A stretch of DNA of 64,000 nucleotides from AC-32 sp963821495. Lineage in GTDB: Bacteria; Actinomycetota; Thermoleophilia; Gaiellales; Gaiellaceae. Each line of letters starts with the position of its first letter. The first letter of the stretch is position 1. The translations under genes were made by a program, and so were the position numbers. The stretch lies in assembly GCA_963821495.1 (NCBI GenBank), contig CAWGEA010000001.1:496001-560000 (forward strand), in the 5' to 3' direction. The notes under the pieces were generated by a model. That model was not told the origin of the DNA. It ran no database searches and saw only the letters and a list, made by a program, of their open reading frames with translations. Shown here one piece after another: positions 30,267 through 42,400 of this stretch.

Positions 30267-31055
30267 ATGGCGGGCGCCGACGTCGGCATCTTCGGGGGCT
30301 CGGGCTTCTACTCGTTCCTCGAGGACGTCGAGGAGGTCGAGCTCGAGACGCCGTACGGCGAGCCGTCGGCCCCGTACGTGATCGGCGAGCTCGACGGCAC
30401 GCGCGTCGCCTTCCTGCCTCGCCACGGCCGCAACCACGAGCTGCCCCCGCACGCCATCCCGTACCGCGCGAATGTCTGGGGGATGCGGGAGCTCGGCGTC
30501 CGGCGGATCATCGGGCCGAACGCCTCGGGCGCGCTGAAGGCGGAGCTGCAGCTCGGCGAGTTCGTCGTCTGCGACCAGTTCGTCGACCGCACGAGCGGGC
30601 GGAAGGACACCTTCTACGACGGCCCGGAGACGACCCACGTCTCGGCCGCCGACCCGTACTGCCCCGACCTGCGGGCGCTGCTCGTCGAGACCGCGCGCGA
30701 GCTAGGGATCCCGGTGCGCGACGGCGGCACGGTCGTCACGATCCAGGGCCCGCGCTTCTCGACGCGCGCCGAGTCGCGCTGGTTCCAGGACGCCGGCTGG
30801 GACGTGATCAACATGACCGCGTACCCCGAGGGCTACCTGGCCCGCGAGCTCGAGCTCTGCTACGCGAACATCTCGATGGTCACCGACCACGACGTCGGCG
30901 TGGAGGGGACCGACCCGGTGTCGCACCAGCAAGTGGTGAGGGTGTTCCAAGAAAACAACGAGCGCCTGCGGGAGCTGCTTTTCACGACGATCCCGAAGAT
31001 CGGGCCCCAGCCGGCGGACGTCTGTGCAACCGCACTGCGCGGGGCAAGGATCTAG
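30267..31055 (+). CDS. mtnP: S-methyl-5'-thioadenosine phosphorylase
   Basis: 262 residues, nucleoside phosphorylase family 2. FGGSGFYSFLE at the start, LPRHGRNHELPPHAIPYRAN for the phosphate site, and QGPRFSTRAESRWFQ followed by INMTAYPE for base/sugar binding. It cleaves methylthioadenosine from polyamine or homoserine-lactone synthesis to adenine and methylthioribose-1-phosphate. MTAYPE and the absence of other salvage genes leave a methylthioinosine-type specificity possible. A decayed copy of its 3' end lies 195 bp downstream. Confidence 0.9.
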   Translation: MAGADVGIFGGSGFYSFLEDVEEVELETPYGEPSAPYVIGELDGTRVAFLPRHGRNHELPPHAIPYRANVWGMRELGVRRIIGPNASGALKAELQLGEFVVCDQFVDRTSGRKDTFYDGPETTHVSAADPYCPDLRALLVETARELGIPVRDGGTVVTIQGPRFSTRAESRWFQDAGWDVINMTAYPEGYLARELELCYANISMVTDHDVGVEGTDPVSHQQVVRVFQENNERLRELLFTTIPKIGPQPADVCATALRGARI

Positions 31056-31220
31056 GGCGATGGAGGCAAGCGAGCCTACTTCGCTCGGCAGAGGTTCGGA
31101 TTGCCGCCGGCGGGGCCGTTTGCGAAGTCCGACTCGTTCTGACCGCCCAATCGGTTGCGAGCGCACCAACCGGAGCGCTGACGGCCGACCGTCGAGGGAT
31201 GGGTTGTGAAGGAGGGGGTC

Positions 31221-31246
31221 CATGGGGGAACCATGGTTCCCCCATG
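31221..31246. repeat. 26-bp perfect palindrome
   Basis: Two 13-bp arms meet with no spacer: the left arm is CATGGGGGAACCA and the right arm is its exact complement in reverse. It lies in the mtnP-hppA gap, 4 bp before the mtnP-tail remnant. It could be an operator for a dimeric regulator or a scar of the duplication. Confidence 0.75.
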
Positions 31247-31249
31247 CCC

Positions 31250-31351
31250 GAACGAGCGCCTGCCGGAGCTGCTGTTCGCGGTCGTGCCGAAGTCTCCCCG
31301 CAGCCGGAGGAGCACCTCTGCGCGACGGAGCTCCGTGGCGCGCGGTTCTGA
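31250..31351 (+). pseudogene. Remnant of a second mtnP 3' end
   Basis: Reading from 31250 gives NERLPELLFAVVPK, matching NERLRELLFTTIPK of the intact mtnP. After a one-base frame change the sequence continues PQPEEHLCATELRGARF and a stop, matching PQPADVCATALRGARI and the mtnP stop. So the last 34 or so codons of a diverged mtnP copy survive, with one frameshift and no upstream part. Confidence 0.75.
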
Positions 31352-31375
31352 GGCCACACGTCTGCCCTATCCGTT

Positions 31376-31395
31376 AGCCTGCCGCACCGCAGGCT
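31376..31395 (+). terminator. Hairpin upstream of hppA
   Basis: The arms AGCCTGC and GCAGGCT are separated by a 6-nt loop, followed by TTTG. It is a weak intrinsic-terminator candidate for transcription from mtnP, or a leader hairpin for hppA. Confidence 0.35.
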
Positions 31396-31458
31396 TTGTG
31401 AGACCCCTAACCGCGCCGCCATGCGGCTGCGCGGCCGACTTTGTGAGAGCAGGAGGAC

Positions 31459-33498
31459 ATGGACTTCTTCAGTGACCACGCGGTGCTCTTCGCCCTCGTC
31501 TGCTCGGCGGTGGCGATCGCCTACGGGATCGGGCTGACGTACTGGCTGCTGAGCCAGCCCGCGGGCAGCGAGCGGATGCAGGAGATCGCGCGCGCCATTC
31601 AGGAAGGCGCCGCCGCGTACCTGCGCCGCCAGTACACGACCGTCGCCATCGTGGCGGTCGTCCCGTTCCTCCTACTCGGCTTCTACGACAAGCTCGGCTG
31701 GGGGACAGCCATCGGCTTCCTGGTCGGCGCAACGCTCTCCGCCGCGGCCGGCTTCATCGGGATGAACGTCGCCGTGCGCTCCAACGTGCGCACCGCGGAG
31801 GCGGCCAAGCACGGGCTGAAGCCTGCGCTGAACGTCGCCTTCCGCGCCGGCTCGGTGACCGGGCTGCTCGTCGTCGGCCTCGGCCTCCTCGGCGTCGCGG
31901 GGTACTACTGGGTGCTGACCGGCTGGTTCGACAACTCGCCCGCCTCGGCGATCGACGATCTCGTCGGGCTCGCCTTCGGCGGCTCGCTGATCTCGGTCTT
32001 CGCGCGTCTCGGCGGCGGCATCTACACCAAGGCCGCCGACGTCGGCGCCGACCTGGTCGGGAAGATCGAAGCGGGGATTCCCGAGGACGACCCGCGCAAC
32101 CCAGCCGTGATCGCGGACAACGTCGGCGACAATGTCGGCGACTGCGCCGGCATGGCGGCCGACCTGTTCGAGACCTACGCGGTCACCGCGGTCGCCGTGA
32201 TGCTGCTCGCCTCACAGACCTTCCCGGGCCTGCACCTGGAGCTGTTCCCGCTTGCGCTGGGGGGTGTCTCGATCCTCTCGTCTGTGATCGGCACGTTCTT
32301 CGCGCGCGTGGGGCGGGGGGGCTCGATCATGAACGCGCTCTACAAGGCAGTGCTCGTCGCGACGGTGCTCTCCGCGATCGGGTTCATCCCGGTCGTGCAG
32401 GCCTACGACTCGTCGCGCTTCACCTTCTGGGAGCTCTACATCTCGGCGCTCGTCGGGCTGATCGTCACGTTCCTGCTCGTGGCGATCACCGAGTACTACA
32501 CGGGGACGCGCTGGCGCCCGGTGAAGCAGATCTCGGCGGCCTCCCGTACCGGGCACGCCACAAACATCATCGAGGGGCTCGCCGTCGGCATGCAGGCGAC
32601 GGCCGCGCCGGTGATCGTGATCGCCGCCGGGATCCTCGTCGCCAACCACTTCGCCGGCCTGTACGGGATCGGCGTCGCCGTAATGGCGCAGCTCTCGATG
32701 ACCGGCCTGATCGTCGCGCTCGACGCGTACGGGCCGGTGACGGACAACGCTGGCGGGATCGCCGAGATGGCGAACCTGGACGAGTCCGTGCGCGCGATCA
32801 CCGACCCGCTCGACGCGGTCGGCAACACGACGAAGGCCGTCACGAAGGGCTATGCGATCGGCTCGGCCGCGCTCGCGGCGCTGATCCTCTTCGACAGCTA
32901 CACGAACGGCCTCGCCGTCAGCAACTACCAGCAGATCTTCCGGCTCGACGACGCCTGGGTGATCGCCGGCCTCTTCATCGGCGGCCTGATGCCGTTCCTG
33001 TTCGCGTCGCTCGCGATGGAGGCGGTCGGTCGCGTGGGCGGCCAGGTCGTGACCGAGGTGCGGCGGCAGTTCCGCGAGATCCCGGGGATCATGGAGGGCA
33101 CTGCGCGGCCCGAGTACGGGAAGGCGATCGACATCGTCACCGGCTCGGCGATCAAGAGCATGATGCTGCCGGCCCTGATTCCGATTGCGTTCCCGATCAT
33201 CGCCGGGGTGATCAGCGCGAAGCTGCTCGGCGGCCTGCTGATCGGGACGATCGTCACCGGCCTCTTCCTCGCGATCGCGATGACCTCGGGCGGTGGCGCC
33301 TGGGACAACGCGAAGAAGCTGATCGAGGACGGCGCCTTCGGCGGCAAGGGCTCCGAGGCCCACGCGGCGGCGGTCACCGGCGACACGGTCGGCGATCCCT
33401 ACAAGGACACGGCCGGCCCGGCGATCAACCCGATGATCAAGATCACCAACCTGGTGGCGATCCTGATCATCCCGCTGATCGTCTCGATCCACGGCTAG
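31459..33498 (+). CDS. hppA: K+-independent H+-translocating pyrophosphatase
   Basis: 679 residues, about 16 membrane helices. It pumps protons at the cost of pyrophosphate hydrolysis. The substrate site is seen in DVGADLVGKIEAGIPEDDPRNPAVIADNVGDN (given in parts as one region, about 190-225) and the C-terminal repeat GDTVGDPYKDTAGPAINP. Confidence 0.
   Translation: MDFFSDHAVLFALVCSAVAIAYGIGLTYWLLSQPAGSERMQEIARAIQEGAAAYLRRQYTTVAIVAVVPFLLLGFYDKLGWGTAIGFLVGATLSAAAGFIGMNVAVRSNVRTAEAAKHGLKPALNVAFRAGSVTGLLVVGLGLLGVAGYYWVLTGWFDNSPASAIDDLVGLAFGGSLISVFARLGGGIYTKAADVGADLVGKIEAGIPEDDPRNPAVIADNVGDNVGDCAGMAADLFETYAVTAVAVMLLASQTFPGLHLELFPLALGGVSILSSVIGTFFARVGRGGSIMNALYKAVLVATVLSAIGFIPVVQAYDSSRFTFWELYISALVGLIVTFLLVAITEYYTGTRWRPVKQISAASRTGHATNIIEGLAVGMQATAAPVIVIAAGILVANHFAGLYGIGVAVMAQLSMTGLIVALDAYGPVTDNAGGIAEMANLDESVRAITDPLDAVGNTTKAVTKGYAIGSAALAALILFDSYTNGLAVSNYQQIFRLDDAWVIAGLFIGGLMPFLFASLAMEAVGRVGGQVVTEVRRQFREIPGIMEGTARPEYGKAIDIVTGSAIKSMMLPALIPIAFPIIAGVISAKLLGGLLIGTIVTGLFLAIAMTSGGGAWDNAKKLIEDGAFGGKGSEAHAAAVTGDTVGDPYKDTAGPAINPMIKITNLVAILIIPLIVSIHG
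31459..33498 (+). CDS. hppA: K+-independent H+-translocating pyrophosphatase Confidence 0.
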   Translation: MDFFSDHAVLFALVCSAVAIAYGIGLTYWLLSQPAGSERMQEIARAIQEGAAAYLRRQYTTVAIVAVVPFLLLGFYDKLGWGTAIGFLVGATLSAAAGFIGMNVAVRSNVRTAEAAKHGLKPALNVAFRAGSVTGLLVVGLGLLGVAGYYWVLTGWFDNSPASAIDDLVGLAFGGSLISVFARLGGGIYTKAADVGADLVGKIEAGIPEDDPRNPAVIADNVGDNVGDCAGMAADLFETYAVTAVAVMLLASQTFPGLHLELFPLALGGVSILSSVIGTFFARVGRGGSIMNALYKAVLVATVLSAIGFIPVVQAYDSSRFTFWELYISALVGLIVTFLLVAITEYYTGTRWRPVKQISAASRTGHATNIIEGLAVGMQATAAPVIVIAAGILVANHFAGLYGIGVAVMAQLSMTGLIVALDAYGPVTDNAGGIAEMANLDESVRAITDPLDAVGNTTKAVTKGYAIGSAALAALILFDSYTNGLAVSNYQQIFRLDDAWVIAGLFIGGLMPFLFASLAMEAVGRVGGQVVTEVRRQFREIPGIMEGTARPEYGKAIDIVTGSAIKSMMLPALIPIAFPIIAGVISAKLLGGLLIGTIVTGLFLAIAMTSGGGAWDNAKKLIEDGAFGGKGSEAHAAAVTGDTVGDPYKDTAGPAINPMIKITNLVAILIIPLIVSIHG

Positions 33499-36400
33499 CC
33501 GCACGGACACCTAGAGTCCGCCCGTGTCACGCAGGCGGCGCCAGCAGCGGCTCGAGCGCGTGCTCGGTACACCGGCGCTCTTCTCGACCGCGTACGGCAA
33601 CGTCGGCTCGTCGATCTACTACGCGCTCGGCGTCACCGCCGCCTTCGCGCTGGGCCTCACGCCGCTCGTCTTCCTGATCGCCGGCGTCTTCTTCAGCCTG
33701 ACCGCGCTCACCTACGCCGAGGGGACCGTTCGCTACCCGGAGGCCGGCGGCTCCTCGAGCTTCGCGCGCCACGCCTTCAACGAGCTGGCGTCGTTCGGGG
33801 CCGCCTGGGCGCAGATGCTCAACTACATCATCACGATCGCCATCTCGGCGTTCTTCGTGCCCCACTACCTCTCGATCTTCTGGGGCCCGCTGAAGCAGAA
33901 CCCGTGGGACATCATCGGCGGCTCGGCGGTGATCGTCGTGCTCGTATCGCTGAACATCGTCGGGATCCAGGAGTCGGCGCGGCTGAACATCTTCCTCGCG
34001 CTGATCGACTTCGCGACGCAGCTCCTGCTGGTGATGCTGGGCTTCGCGCTCATCTTCAGCCCCGAGACGCTGACCTCGAACGTGCACTGGGGCACCGCCC
34101 CGACGTGGTCGCAGTTCCTCCTCGCGATCCCGATCGGGATGATCGCCTACACGGGGATCGAGACCGTCTCGAACCTGGCCGAGGAGACACGCGACCCCGT
34201 GCGGGCGATCCCCCGCTCGATCGGCCTCGTGGCGGTGGCCGTCTACGTGATCTACTTCACGCTGCCGCTGATCGCCCTCTCGGCCCTGCCGGTCGAGCGC
34301 AGCGTCGCCACCCACGGCAAGCTGACCACGCTGCTGGCCCTTCCGCCCGAGGACGGCGGCTTCCAGAACGATCCGGTGCTCGGCCTCGTCGAGAACCTCG
34401 GCATCCACGGGACGACGCTCGACGTGCTCAAGGTCTACGTCGGCATCCTCGCCGCGACGATCCTCTTCATCGCCACGAACGCGGGGATCATCGGCGCCTC
34501 CCGAATCACCTACTCGATGGCGAGCTACCGGCAGCTGCCGGAAGTCTTCCGGCGCCTGCACCCGAAGTTCAAGACCCCGTGGCTGTCGCTGATCGTCTTC
34601 GCCGGCTTCGTCTCGATCCTCGTCCTGCTGCCGGGCAAGACGAGCTTCCTCGGGACGATGTACTCCTTCGGCGCGATGCTCTCGTTCACCGTCGCCCACG
34701 CGGCGGTGGTGCAGCTGCGACGGCGCTACCCGGACGAGGAGCTCGCCTTCCGCGCGCGGCCCAACCTGCGCATCGGCGGCGTCGACTGGCCGCTGTTCGC
34801 CGTCTTCGGCGGCCTTGCCACGGCCGCGATCTGGTTCGTCGTCGTCGTGCAGAGCCCCGGCACGCGCTACGCCGGCCTCGGCTGGCTCGCCCTCGGCTTC
34901 GGCCTCTACGCCTTCTACCGGCTCCGCGTCGTCAAGGCGCCCCTGACCGAGACGCTGCGGGCGCCGGTCGTGATCGGGCCGGCGATCGCGCTCGAGTACC
35001 GCAACGTGCTCGTCCCCGTCGTGTGGCAGCGCGAGTCGGAAGCCGCCGTCGACCTCGCGTGCCGCCTCGCGGCCGAGCGCGGCGGCTCGATCGTGGCGCT
35101 GACCGTGATCGAGATCCCGCTGGAGCTGCCGCTCGACGCACCGCTCGACGACAAGACGCTGCACCACGCGGACGACCTGCTCGACGAGGCGCGGGCGATC
35201 GGCGACGCGTACGGCGTGGACGTGGTCGGTCGGCTCGTGCGGGCCCGTCGCGCGGGTCGAGCGATCGTGGACGAGGCGGCGCGCCGCAACAGCGAGATCA
35301 TCGTCATGGGCGCGCCGCGGCGGGACGCGCAGCGGCCACGCGGGCGGATCTTCGGCGGGACGGTCGACTTCGTGCTCAAGAACGCGCCGTGCCGGGTGAT
35401 GGTCGCGGCCGCGCCGCGCGCGGCATGAAAGGCGCCTACCGCTCCGCGACCGCCATCTTCGGCCTGATCGCGATCGGCCTGGGAGTCGCGATCGTCGTCC
35501 AGACGGCCCGCCACGGCGGTGGCTTCGGCTACGCGATCGGCGTCCTCTTCGCGGCGCTCGGCGCCGGCCGCCTGTATCTGCTCGGGCGCCAGAAGTAACC
35601 TCTCGCCGTGGCGAGGAAGATCACGGGTCTGCAGCGCGTCCTCGATGCGCCCGCGCTGTTCTCGGTCGCCTACGGCGAGGTCGCCTCGTCGATCTACATC
35701 GCCCTCGGGATCATCGCCTTGCACGCGCTCGGCCTCACGCCGGAGGTGCTCGCGTTCGTCGGCGCGCTCTTCGTCGTCGTCGCGCTCTCGTACGCCGAGG
35801 GCACGACCGCGATCCCGGAGACCGGCGGCGCCGCGACGTTCGTTCGCCGCGCGTTCAACGACCTCGCCGGCTTCCTGACCGGCTGGGCGCTCTTCCTCGA
35901 CTACCTGATCGTGATCGCGCTCTCCGCGCTCTTCCTGCCGCACTACCTCGGCGCTGCGCTGCGCTGGCAGTCGCTGGAGCACAACCCGTGGGACGTGATC
36001 GTGGGCGTGGGCGTCGTGTTCGGGATCGCAGCCCTGCGACTCGTTCGGCGCTCGTCCTTCTACAGCTACGGGATCGTCGTCGCGATGCTCGACCTGGTGA
36101 CGCAGCTGCTGCTGGTCGTGCTCGGCTTCGCGTTTCTCTTCTCGGGCGACACGCTCACCCGCGGCGTCTCGATCGGCTCGCATCCGAACTGGCACCAGAT
36201 CGTGTTCGCGCTCCCGCTCGCGATGCTCGCCTACACCGGGCTCGAGACGGTTGCCAACCTCGCCGAGGAGACGCGGGAGCCGGGTCGCGACCTGCCCCGC
36301 AGCCTCTTCTCAGGGATCGGGCTGGTCGTCCTGATCTACGTCGCGATCGCCCTCGTCGCGCTGAGCGCCTTCCCCGCGCAGGGCGGCACGACGGCGCTGG

Positions 36401-39400
36401 GGACTGACTGGCTGCGCGCCCCGCTGATGGGGATCGTCGACGCGCTGAGCGGCCCGCTGCCCGACTCGCTCGCCTCGGTGCTGCGCGTTTACGTCGGCCT
36501 GACGGGCGCGGTGATCCTGCTGGTCGCGGTCACGACCTCCATCTCCGGCTTCACGCGCCTGGCCCATTCGCTCGGCGAGCACGGCCAGCTGCCGCGGGCG
36601 TTCGGGCGGCTGAACCGGCGCACGCTCGTCTCGCCGGAGGCGATCGTCGCGGCGGCCCTCACGTCGACCGTCCTCATCATCGGCACGTCGTTCGTGAAGG
36701 ACGACGTCGCGTTTCTCGCGAGCCTCTTCAGCTTCGGCGTGCTCGCGGCTTTCACGGCCGCGCAACTTGCGGTCATCAGGCTGCGCTTCAGCGAGCCCGA
36801 GCTGCCGCGGCCGTTCCGGACCCCTGTGAACGTCCGTGTGCGCGGCGTCGAGGTGCCCGTGCCGGCGATCGTCGGCGCCGTCCTCACGTTCGCGATCTGG
36901 ATCGCCGCTCTCGGCACCCACCCGGGTGCGCGCTACGGCGGCCCCGCCTGGCTGGCGGCCGGGGTCGTCGTCTACGCCGTCGTCCGTCACGGCCGCGGCG
37001 AGGGGCTGCTCGAGCACGTCAAAGCGCCGCCGGTGGAGCTCCCGGAGAGCAAGTTCACGAGCATCCTCGTGCCGATGAAGCTCGGTGCGATCGGCGAGGA
37101 GATGATCGCCACCGCCGTCAAGCTCGCCGAGGACCACCACGCGCTGGTCGAGGCGCTGTATGTGATCCGCGTGCCGCTCGACCAGCCGCTCGAGGCCGCG
37201 CTCGACGAGCAGGAGGAGGCGGCCGCCGCTTCGCTCGCCGAGGCACGGATCCTCGGCGCCGACCGCGGTGTCGACGTGCACGTCGAGACGATCCGCGCCC
37301 GCTCGATCGGCGACGCGATCGTCTCGGAGGCCACGCGCCGGGGCAACGACCTGATCGTCGTCGGCTCGGCGCCGCGCTGGCGGCGACAGTCGCGCTTCTT
37401 CTCGCCGACGGTCGAGTTCGTCCTGCGCAAGGCACCGTGTGAAGTGCTCGTCGTTGCCTTCCCGGAAGGCGTGATGGAGGAGGACGGCGCGGACGGGGCA
37501 CTGAGCTAAGGTGAGGACATGAAAGCGCTGGTAATCGGATGCGGCCGCGTCGGCTCCAACATCGCTCTTCAGCTCGACCGCGAGGGGTGGGAGGTGACCG
37601 CCGTGGACGAGAAGGAAGAGGCGCTCGGCCGGCTCGGCGAGCACTGGGCCGGCGGCTTCGTGCTCGGCCACGGAATGGACATCCAGGTGCTCCGCCAGGC
37701 CGGCATCGAGGACGCCGACGCCGTCGTGGTCGCGACCGACGGGGACAACACGAACATCGTCATCGGCCAGGTCGCTCAGGAGCGGTTCGACAACCAGTGC
37801 GTGGTCGTGCGCGTGCTCGACCCCGCGCGCGCCGAGTTCTACCGCAAGCGCGGCCTGCGCACGATCTGCCCGACCTCGGTGGCGATCGACGTCCTGCTCG
37901 ACTCGGTGCGCGCCTGCGAGGTGCGTCCCGCGGAGCCCGCCGCCAGCTGATGTACATCCTGATCGCAGGCGGCGGCAAGGTCGGCGCGAACCTCGCGCGC
38001 GTCCTGCTCGGCGACGGCAAGCACGAGGTGACGCTGATCGAGCAGCAGCACGGCCGCTTCGAGCGGCTCGAGCACGAGTTCGAGCACCAGGTGCTGCTCG
38101 GCGACGCGACCGAGATCTACGTGCTCGAGCGGGCCGGGATCGCCCGGCCGCCCGACATCGTCGCGGCGCTGACCGGCGACGACGAGGACAACCTGATCAT
38201 CTGCCAGCTCGCCAAGGAGAAGTACGGCGTCCAGAAGGTGATCGCGCGCGTGAACGATCCGCGCAACCAGGCGCACTTCGACCTGCTGGGGATCTCGCCG
38301 ACGGTCTCGGCGACTCGCGGGCTGATGGCCCTGATCGAGCACGAGGTGCCCGAGCACGACCTCGTCCACCTGCTCGAGCTGCGCAAGGAGAACCTCGAGA
38401 TCGTCGAGGTGCAGATCGACGAGCGCGCCCCGGCGGCCGGCAAGCGCGTCGAGAAGCTCGACCTGCCCGAGGGCTCGCGCCTGATCTCGATCATGCGCAA
38501 CGGTCGCTCCGAGATCGCCGTCGGCTCGACCGAGCTCCAGCCGGGCGACCAGGTGCTGGCGATCCTGCAGCCGGGCAGGGAAGACGAGTTGCGGAGGGTT
38601 CTGCTCAAGAGCTGATGCGCAGGCTCGGGGTCATCGTCGCGCTTGCCGCGGTGGCGCTGCCTGGCGCCGCCTGCGGCCAGAGCGGCACCGCCGGCGCGCA
38701 GGCGAAGGAGCAGCTGCGCCTGCGGCCGTTCGCGTCCGGCTTCGACTCGCCTGTCTACGTGACGGCTCCACGGAGCGAGCCCGGAAAGCTGTACGTCGTC
38801 GAGCAGCCCGGCGTGATCCGCGTGCTCGTGAACGGCCAGCTGCGTGCGAAGCCGTTCCTCGACATCCGCAGCCGCGTGCGGAGCGGCGGCGAGCAGGGCC
38901 TGCTCTCGGTCGCGTTCCATCCGCGCTACGCGAAGAACCACCGCTTCTTCGTCTACTTCAACGACCGCAGCGGCGACGTTCGCGTCTACGAGTTTCGCTC
39001 GAACGGGACGGTCGGACTGCCCGCCACGGGGAAGTCGCTCCTCCGCGTGAACCACCGCGAGTTCAGCAACCACAACGGCGGCCAGCTGCAGTTCGGGCCG
39101 AACGGGCGCCTGTACGCGGGCACCGGTGACGGCGGCTCGGGCGGCGACCCGCACAACCATGCCCAGAACCTCGGCTCACGCCTTGGGAAGCTGCTGCGTC
39201 TGAACGTCGACAGGCGCAGCGCGCGCTGGCAGGTCGCCGGCTACGGGCTCCGGAACCCCTGGCGCTTCTCGTGGGACCGCCTGACGCGCGACCTCTACAT
39301 CGGCGACGTCGGTCAGAACACGTGGGAGGAGGTCGACGTCCGCACGCCGCGCCAGCAGCGCGCGCTGAACAACTACGGCTGGCGCGTCTGGGAAGGGCGC

Positions 39401-42400
39401 TCCCGCTACACCTCGGGGCAGCAGGTCAGCCGGCGCGGGACGCTCGTCTTCCCGATCGTCGTGTACAGCCACTCGCAGGGCTGCTCGATCACCGGCGGCT
39501 ATGTCTACCGCGGCAAGGCGATTCCGTCCTTCCGCGGTCGCTACATCTACGGCGACTACTGCGAGGGCACGATCTGGAGCCTGCGCTCGAGTGGCGGCAA
39601 GCTGCGCTCCGGCCCGCGCCGCGAGCCGTTCAGGGTCCCGAACCTCTCCTCGTTCGGCGAGGATTCGGCGGGCGAGATCTACGCGACCTCGCTCGACGGC
39701 ACGGTCTACAAGCTCAGCCCGTAGAGCGGCCCGCCGCACCTGCGGGCTCTGCCCGCTCGCCCGGCTCAACCGGTTCGGCGGCGACGAACCTGTGGCCCTT
39801 GTTGGCCGAGCGCAGCGTACGCGAGCGCCTGCAGCGACTCGTTCAACGATCGCAGCTCCTGCGCCAGTGCGAGGAAGCCCTCGGTGTTGTCGAGCCGGCG
39901 GTTCAGCTGCTGGAGCTCGCCGCGGAGGGCGTCGAGCCGCTCGAGCACGGCGTCGAACTGCCGGTCGTCGAAGGCCTTGCCGTCAGCCACGCTGCGATTG
40001 TACGGATGCCCAGCGCCACCTCGCCGCGTGCAGCAGGAGCAGGCCGAGCGCTAGGCCGGCCGCGTCCATCGAGACGTCGAACGGCGACGCGTGGCGGCCC
40101 TTCACGAACGCCTGGTGCACCTCGTCGGTGACCGCGTAGGCGAGCCCGAGCAGGAAGGCCGGCAGCTCCCGTCCGAGGGCGCGGTAGAGCAGCAGCGCGA
40201 GCACGGCGTACTCGCTCGCGTGAGCGCACTTGCGCAGCACGACGTCCCAGCCGCCGAGGCCTGTGCCGAGGTCCGGCACGGCCGAGAGGGCGAAGATCAC
40301 CGCCGCCCAGAGGACGACCGGAGCCCAGAGCCAGAACGCGCGTTGGAGCGGCACGACACCAATGGTAGGCTCCGGCGCGAAAGGCGAGCGGTGAGGGAAC
40401 CCGGTGCGAGTCCGGGACGGTCCCGCCGCTGTGAGGGGAGACGACGCTCCCGCGCCGAAGTGCCACTGGCCCGCAGGGCCGGGAAGGCGGTGCCGGAGGG
40501 AGCCCCGAGTCAGAAGACCTGCCGCCCGCCACGAAGCCCGAACCCCTCGCGGAAGGAGGATTCGTGTCAAGGCGTCTCTGCACCATCGTCGCCGCCGGCG
40601 TGGCGGCGCTCCTCGTCGTCCCCGCGGCCTTCGCCCTGCGCGTGCACGTGCGCGTGGAGGGCAAGACTCGCACGATCTACGGCTCGAGCGAGCCGTCGCT
40701 CTCCGTGGGCGTCAACGCCCTCGACGCGCTCGAGTCGGCCAGCGTCGCGGGCGAGTTCTACTACCACGTGACGGCCACGTCCTTCGGGCCGTACGTCGAC
40801 CAGATCGGCCGCTACGTCGCCGGCTCCTCGACGGGCTGGGTGTTCAAGGTGAACGGGGCCTCGCCGCCGGTCGGCGCGGACGCCGTGCAGCTGAAGCCGG
40901 GCGACCACGTGCTCTGGTACTGGGCGACCTTCGGCCCGAAGGGCGGGCCGCCGACGCTCTCGCTGCGCGCGGGCGCGAAGCCGAACTGCTATCGCGTGCT
41001 CGCCCAGGGCGACAACGGCAAGGGTAAGGCCGCGCGCCGCGCGCGGCTGCACGTCGACGGGCGCAACATCATTGCCCGTAGCGGCTCCGCGTGCGTCGGC
41101 CGCCACCGCGGGCTCGTGACGGCGACGCTGAAGGGCGCCGTCCGGTCGAACGCGCTGCCGTGAGGCTCGTCGCACTGGCGACCCTCGCGGTCGCGCTGGC
41201 CGGCTGTAGCTCCGCGTCGAGCAGCTCGGGCAGCGCGACCGTCTGGGTCACGCGCGACCGCGGCGCCGTCGTCCTCCACGCGGCAAAGGTGCCCGCGGGG
41301 ACGTCGGTGATGCAGGCGCTCGACCGCGTCGCCAAGGTGGAAACCCGCTTCGGCGGTCGCTATGTGCGCTCGGTGGACGGGGTGCGCGAGCAGGGTCGCC
41401 GGGCCTGGTTCTACTACGTGAACGGCTACCTCGCCGACCGCAGCGCGGCCGACTACCGGCTCCGCCCCGGCGATCTCGCCTGGTGGGACTATCGCCCTTG
41501 GCGCGACCCCGCCCAGAACCCGGTCGTGCTCGGAGCGTTCCCGCAGCCGTTCCTGAACGGCTACGGCGGCAGGCGCCGGCCGGCGGTCGTCGTCTCGTCC
41601 GATCCCCGGGCGCGCGCGGTCGCGCGGCGGCTGCACGCGCGGCTGCTCCCGGCGGGCACGAAGGCCGGGCCCGACGCCAACGCGCTCGTGCTCGGCGCGG
41701 GCGAGACGCGGATCACGCTGCGCGGCTCATCGCCGGGCTCGCCCGTGCGCCTCTCGTTCCGCGGCGACCCGCGGGTGCTCCTGCGGCGCTGGCCGTTCCG
41801 CTTCCGCTACGGGGCGGGCCGGTGAGCCCGGCCCCGGCCGCCGCGCTGCTCGCCGCGCTGGCCGCCGCCGCGCTGCTCGCAGGGCATCTTTTGTCGGTCG
41901 CCGCGATCGCAGCTGTCCTGTTCCTGATCTGCCTGCGCGGCCCCGCCGGCCGGCGCCGGCTCTACCTCGTCGGCGCACTCGGCTCCGGGCTCGCGGTCTT
42001 CCTGCTGACCCCGTTCGTGGCGACGGTCGGCTGGCACGTCATCTGGGCCGGGCCGACCGTGCCGGTGCTCGGACAGCTCGACGTGACGCGGGAGGAGCTC
42101 TACAACGGTCTCTTTCAGGGGCTGCGCCTGACGGCCGTCGCGCTGGCGTTCGCGGCGTACGCGCTGCTGCTCGACCACGACCGGCTCGTGCAGGCGGCCG
42201 GCTTCGCGCGGCGGTCGGTGCTCGCGGTGGCGCTCGCGACGCGTCTGGTGCCGACGCTCGAGCGCGACGCGGCCGGTTTCGTCGAGGCGCTGCGCGGGCG
42301 CGGGGTGGAGGTCTCGGGCACGCGTGGCCGGGGGCGCCTGCTCGCGCCGCTCCTGGCCGGGTCGCTGGAGCGGGCGCTCAACCTCGCCGAGGCGATGGAA

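Larger units (their letters stand above)
31056..31458. other. 403-bp gap with remnant and palindrome
   Basis: No intact gene is seen between mtnP and hppA. The gap holds a 26-bp perfect palindrome, a frameshifted remnant of an mtnP tail, and a 7-bp-stem hairpin, each listed separately. The 10-mer CTTTGTGAGA also occurs twice, at 31394 and 31439, just before hppA. Confidence 0.7.
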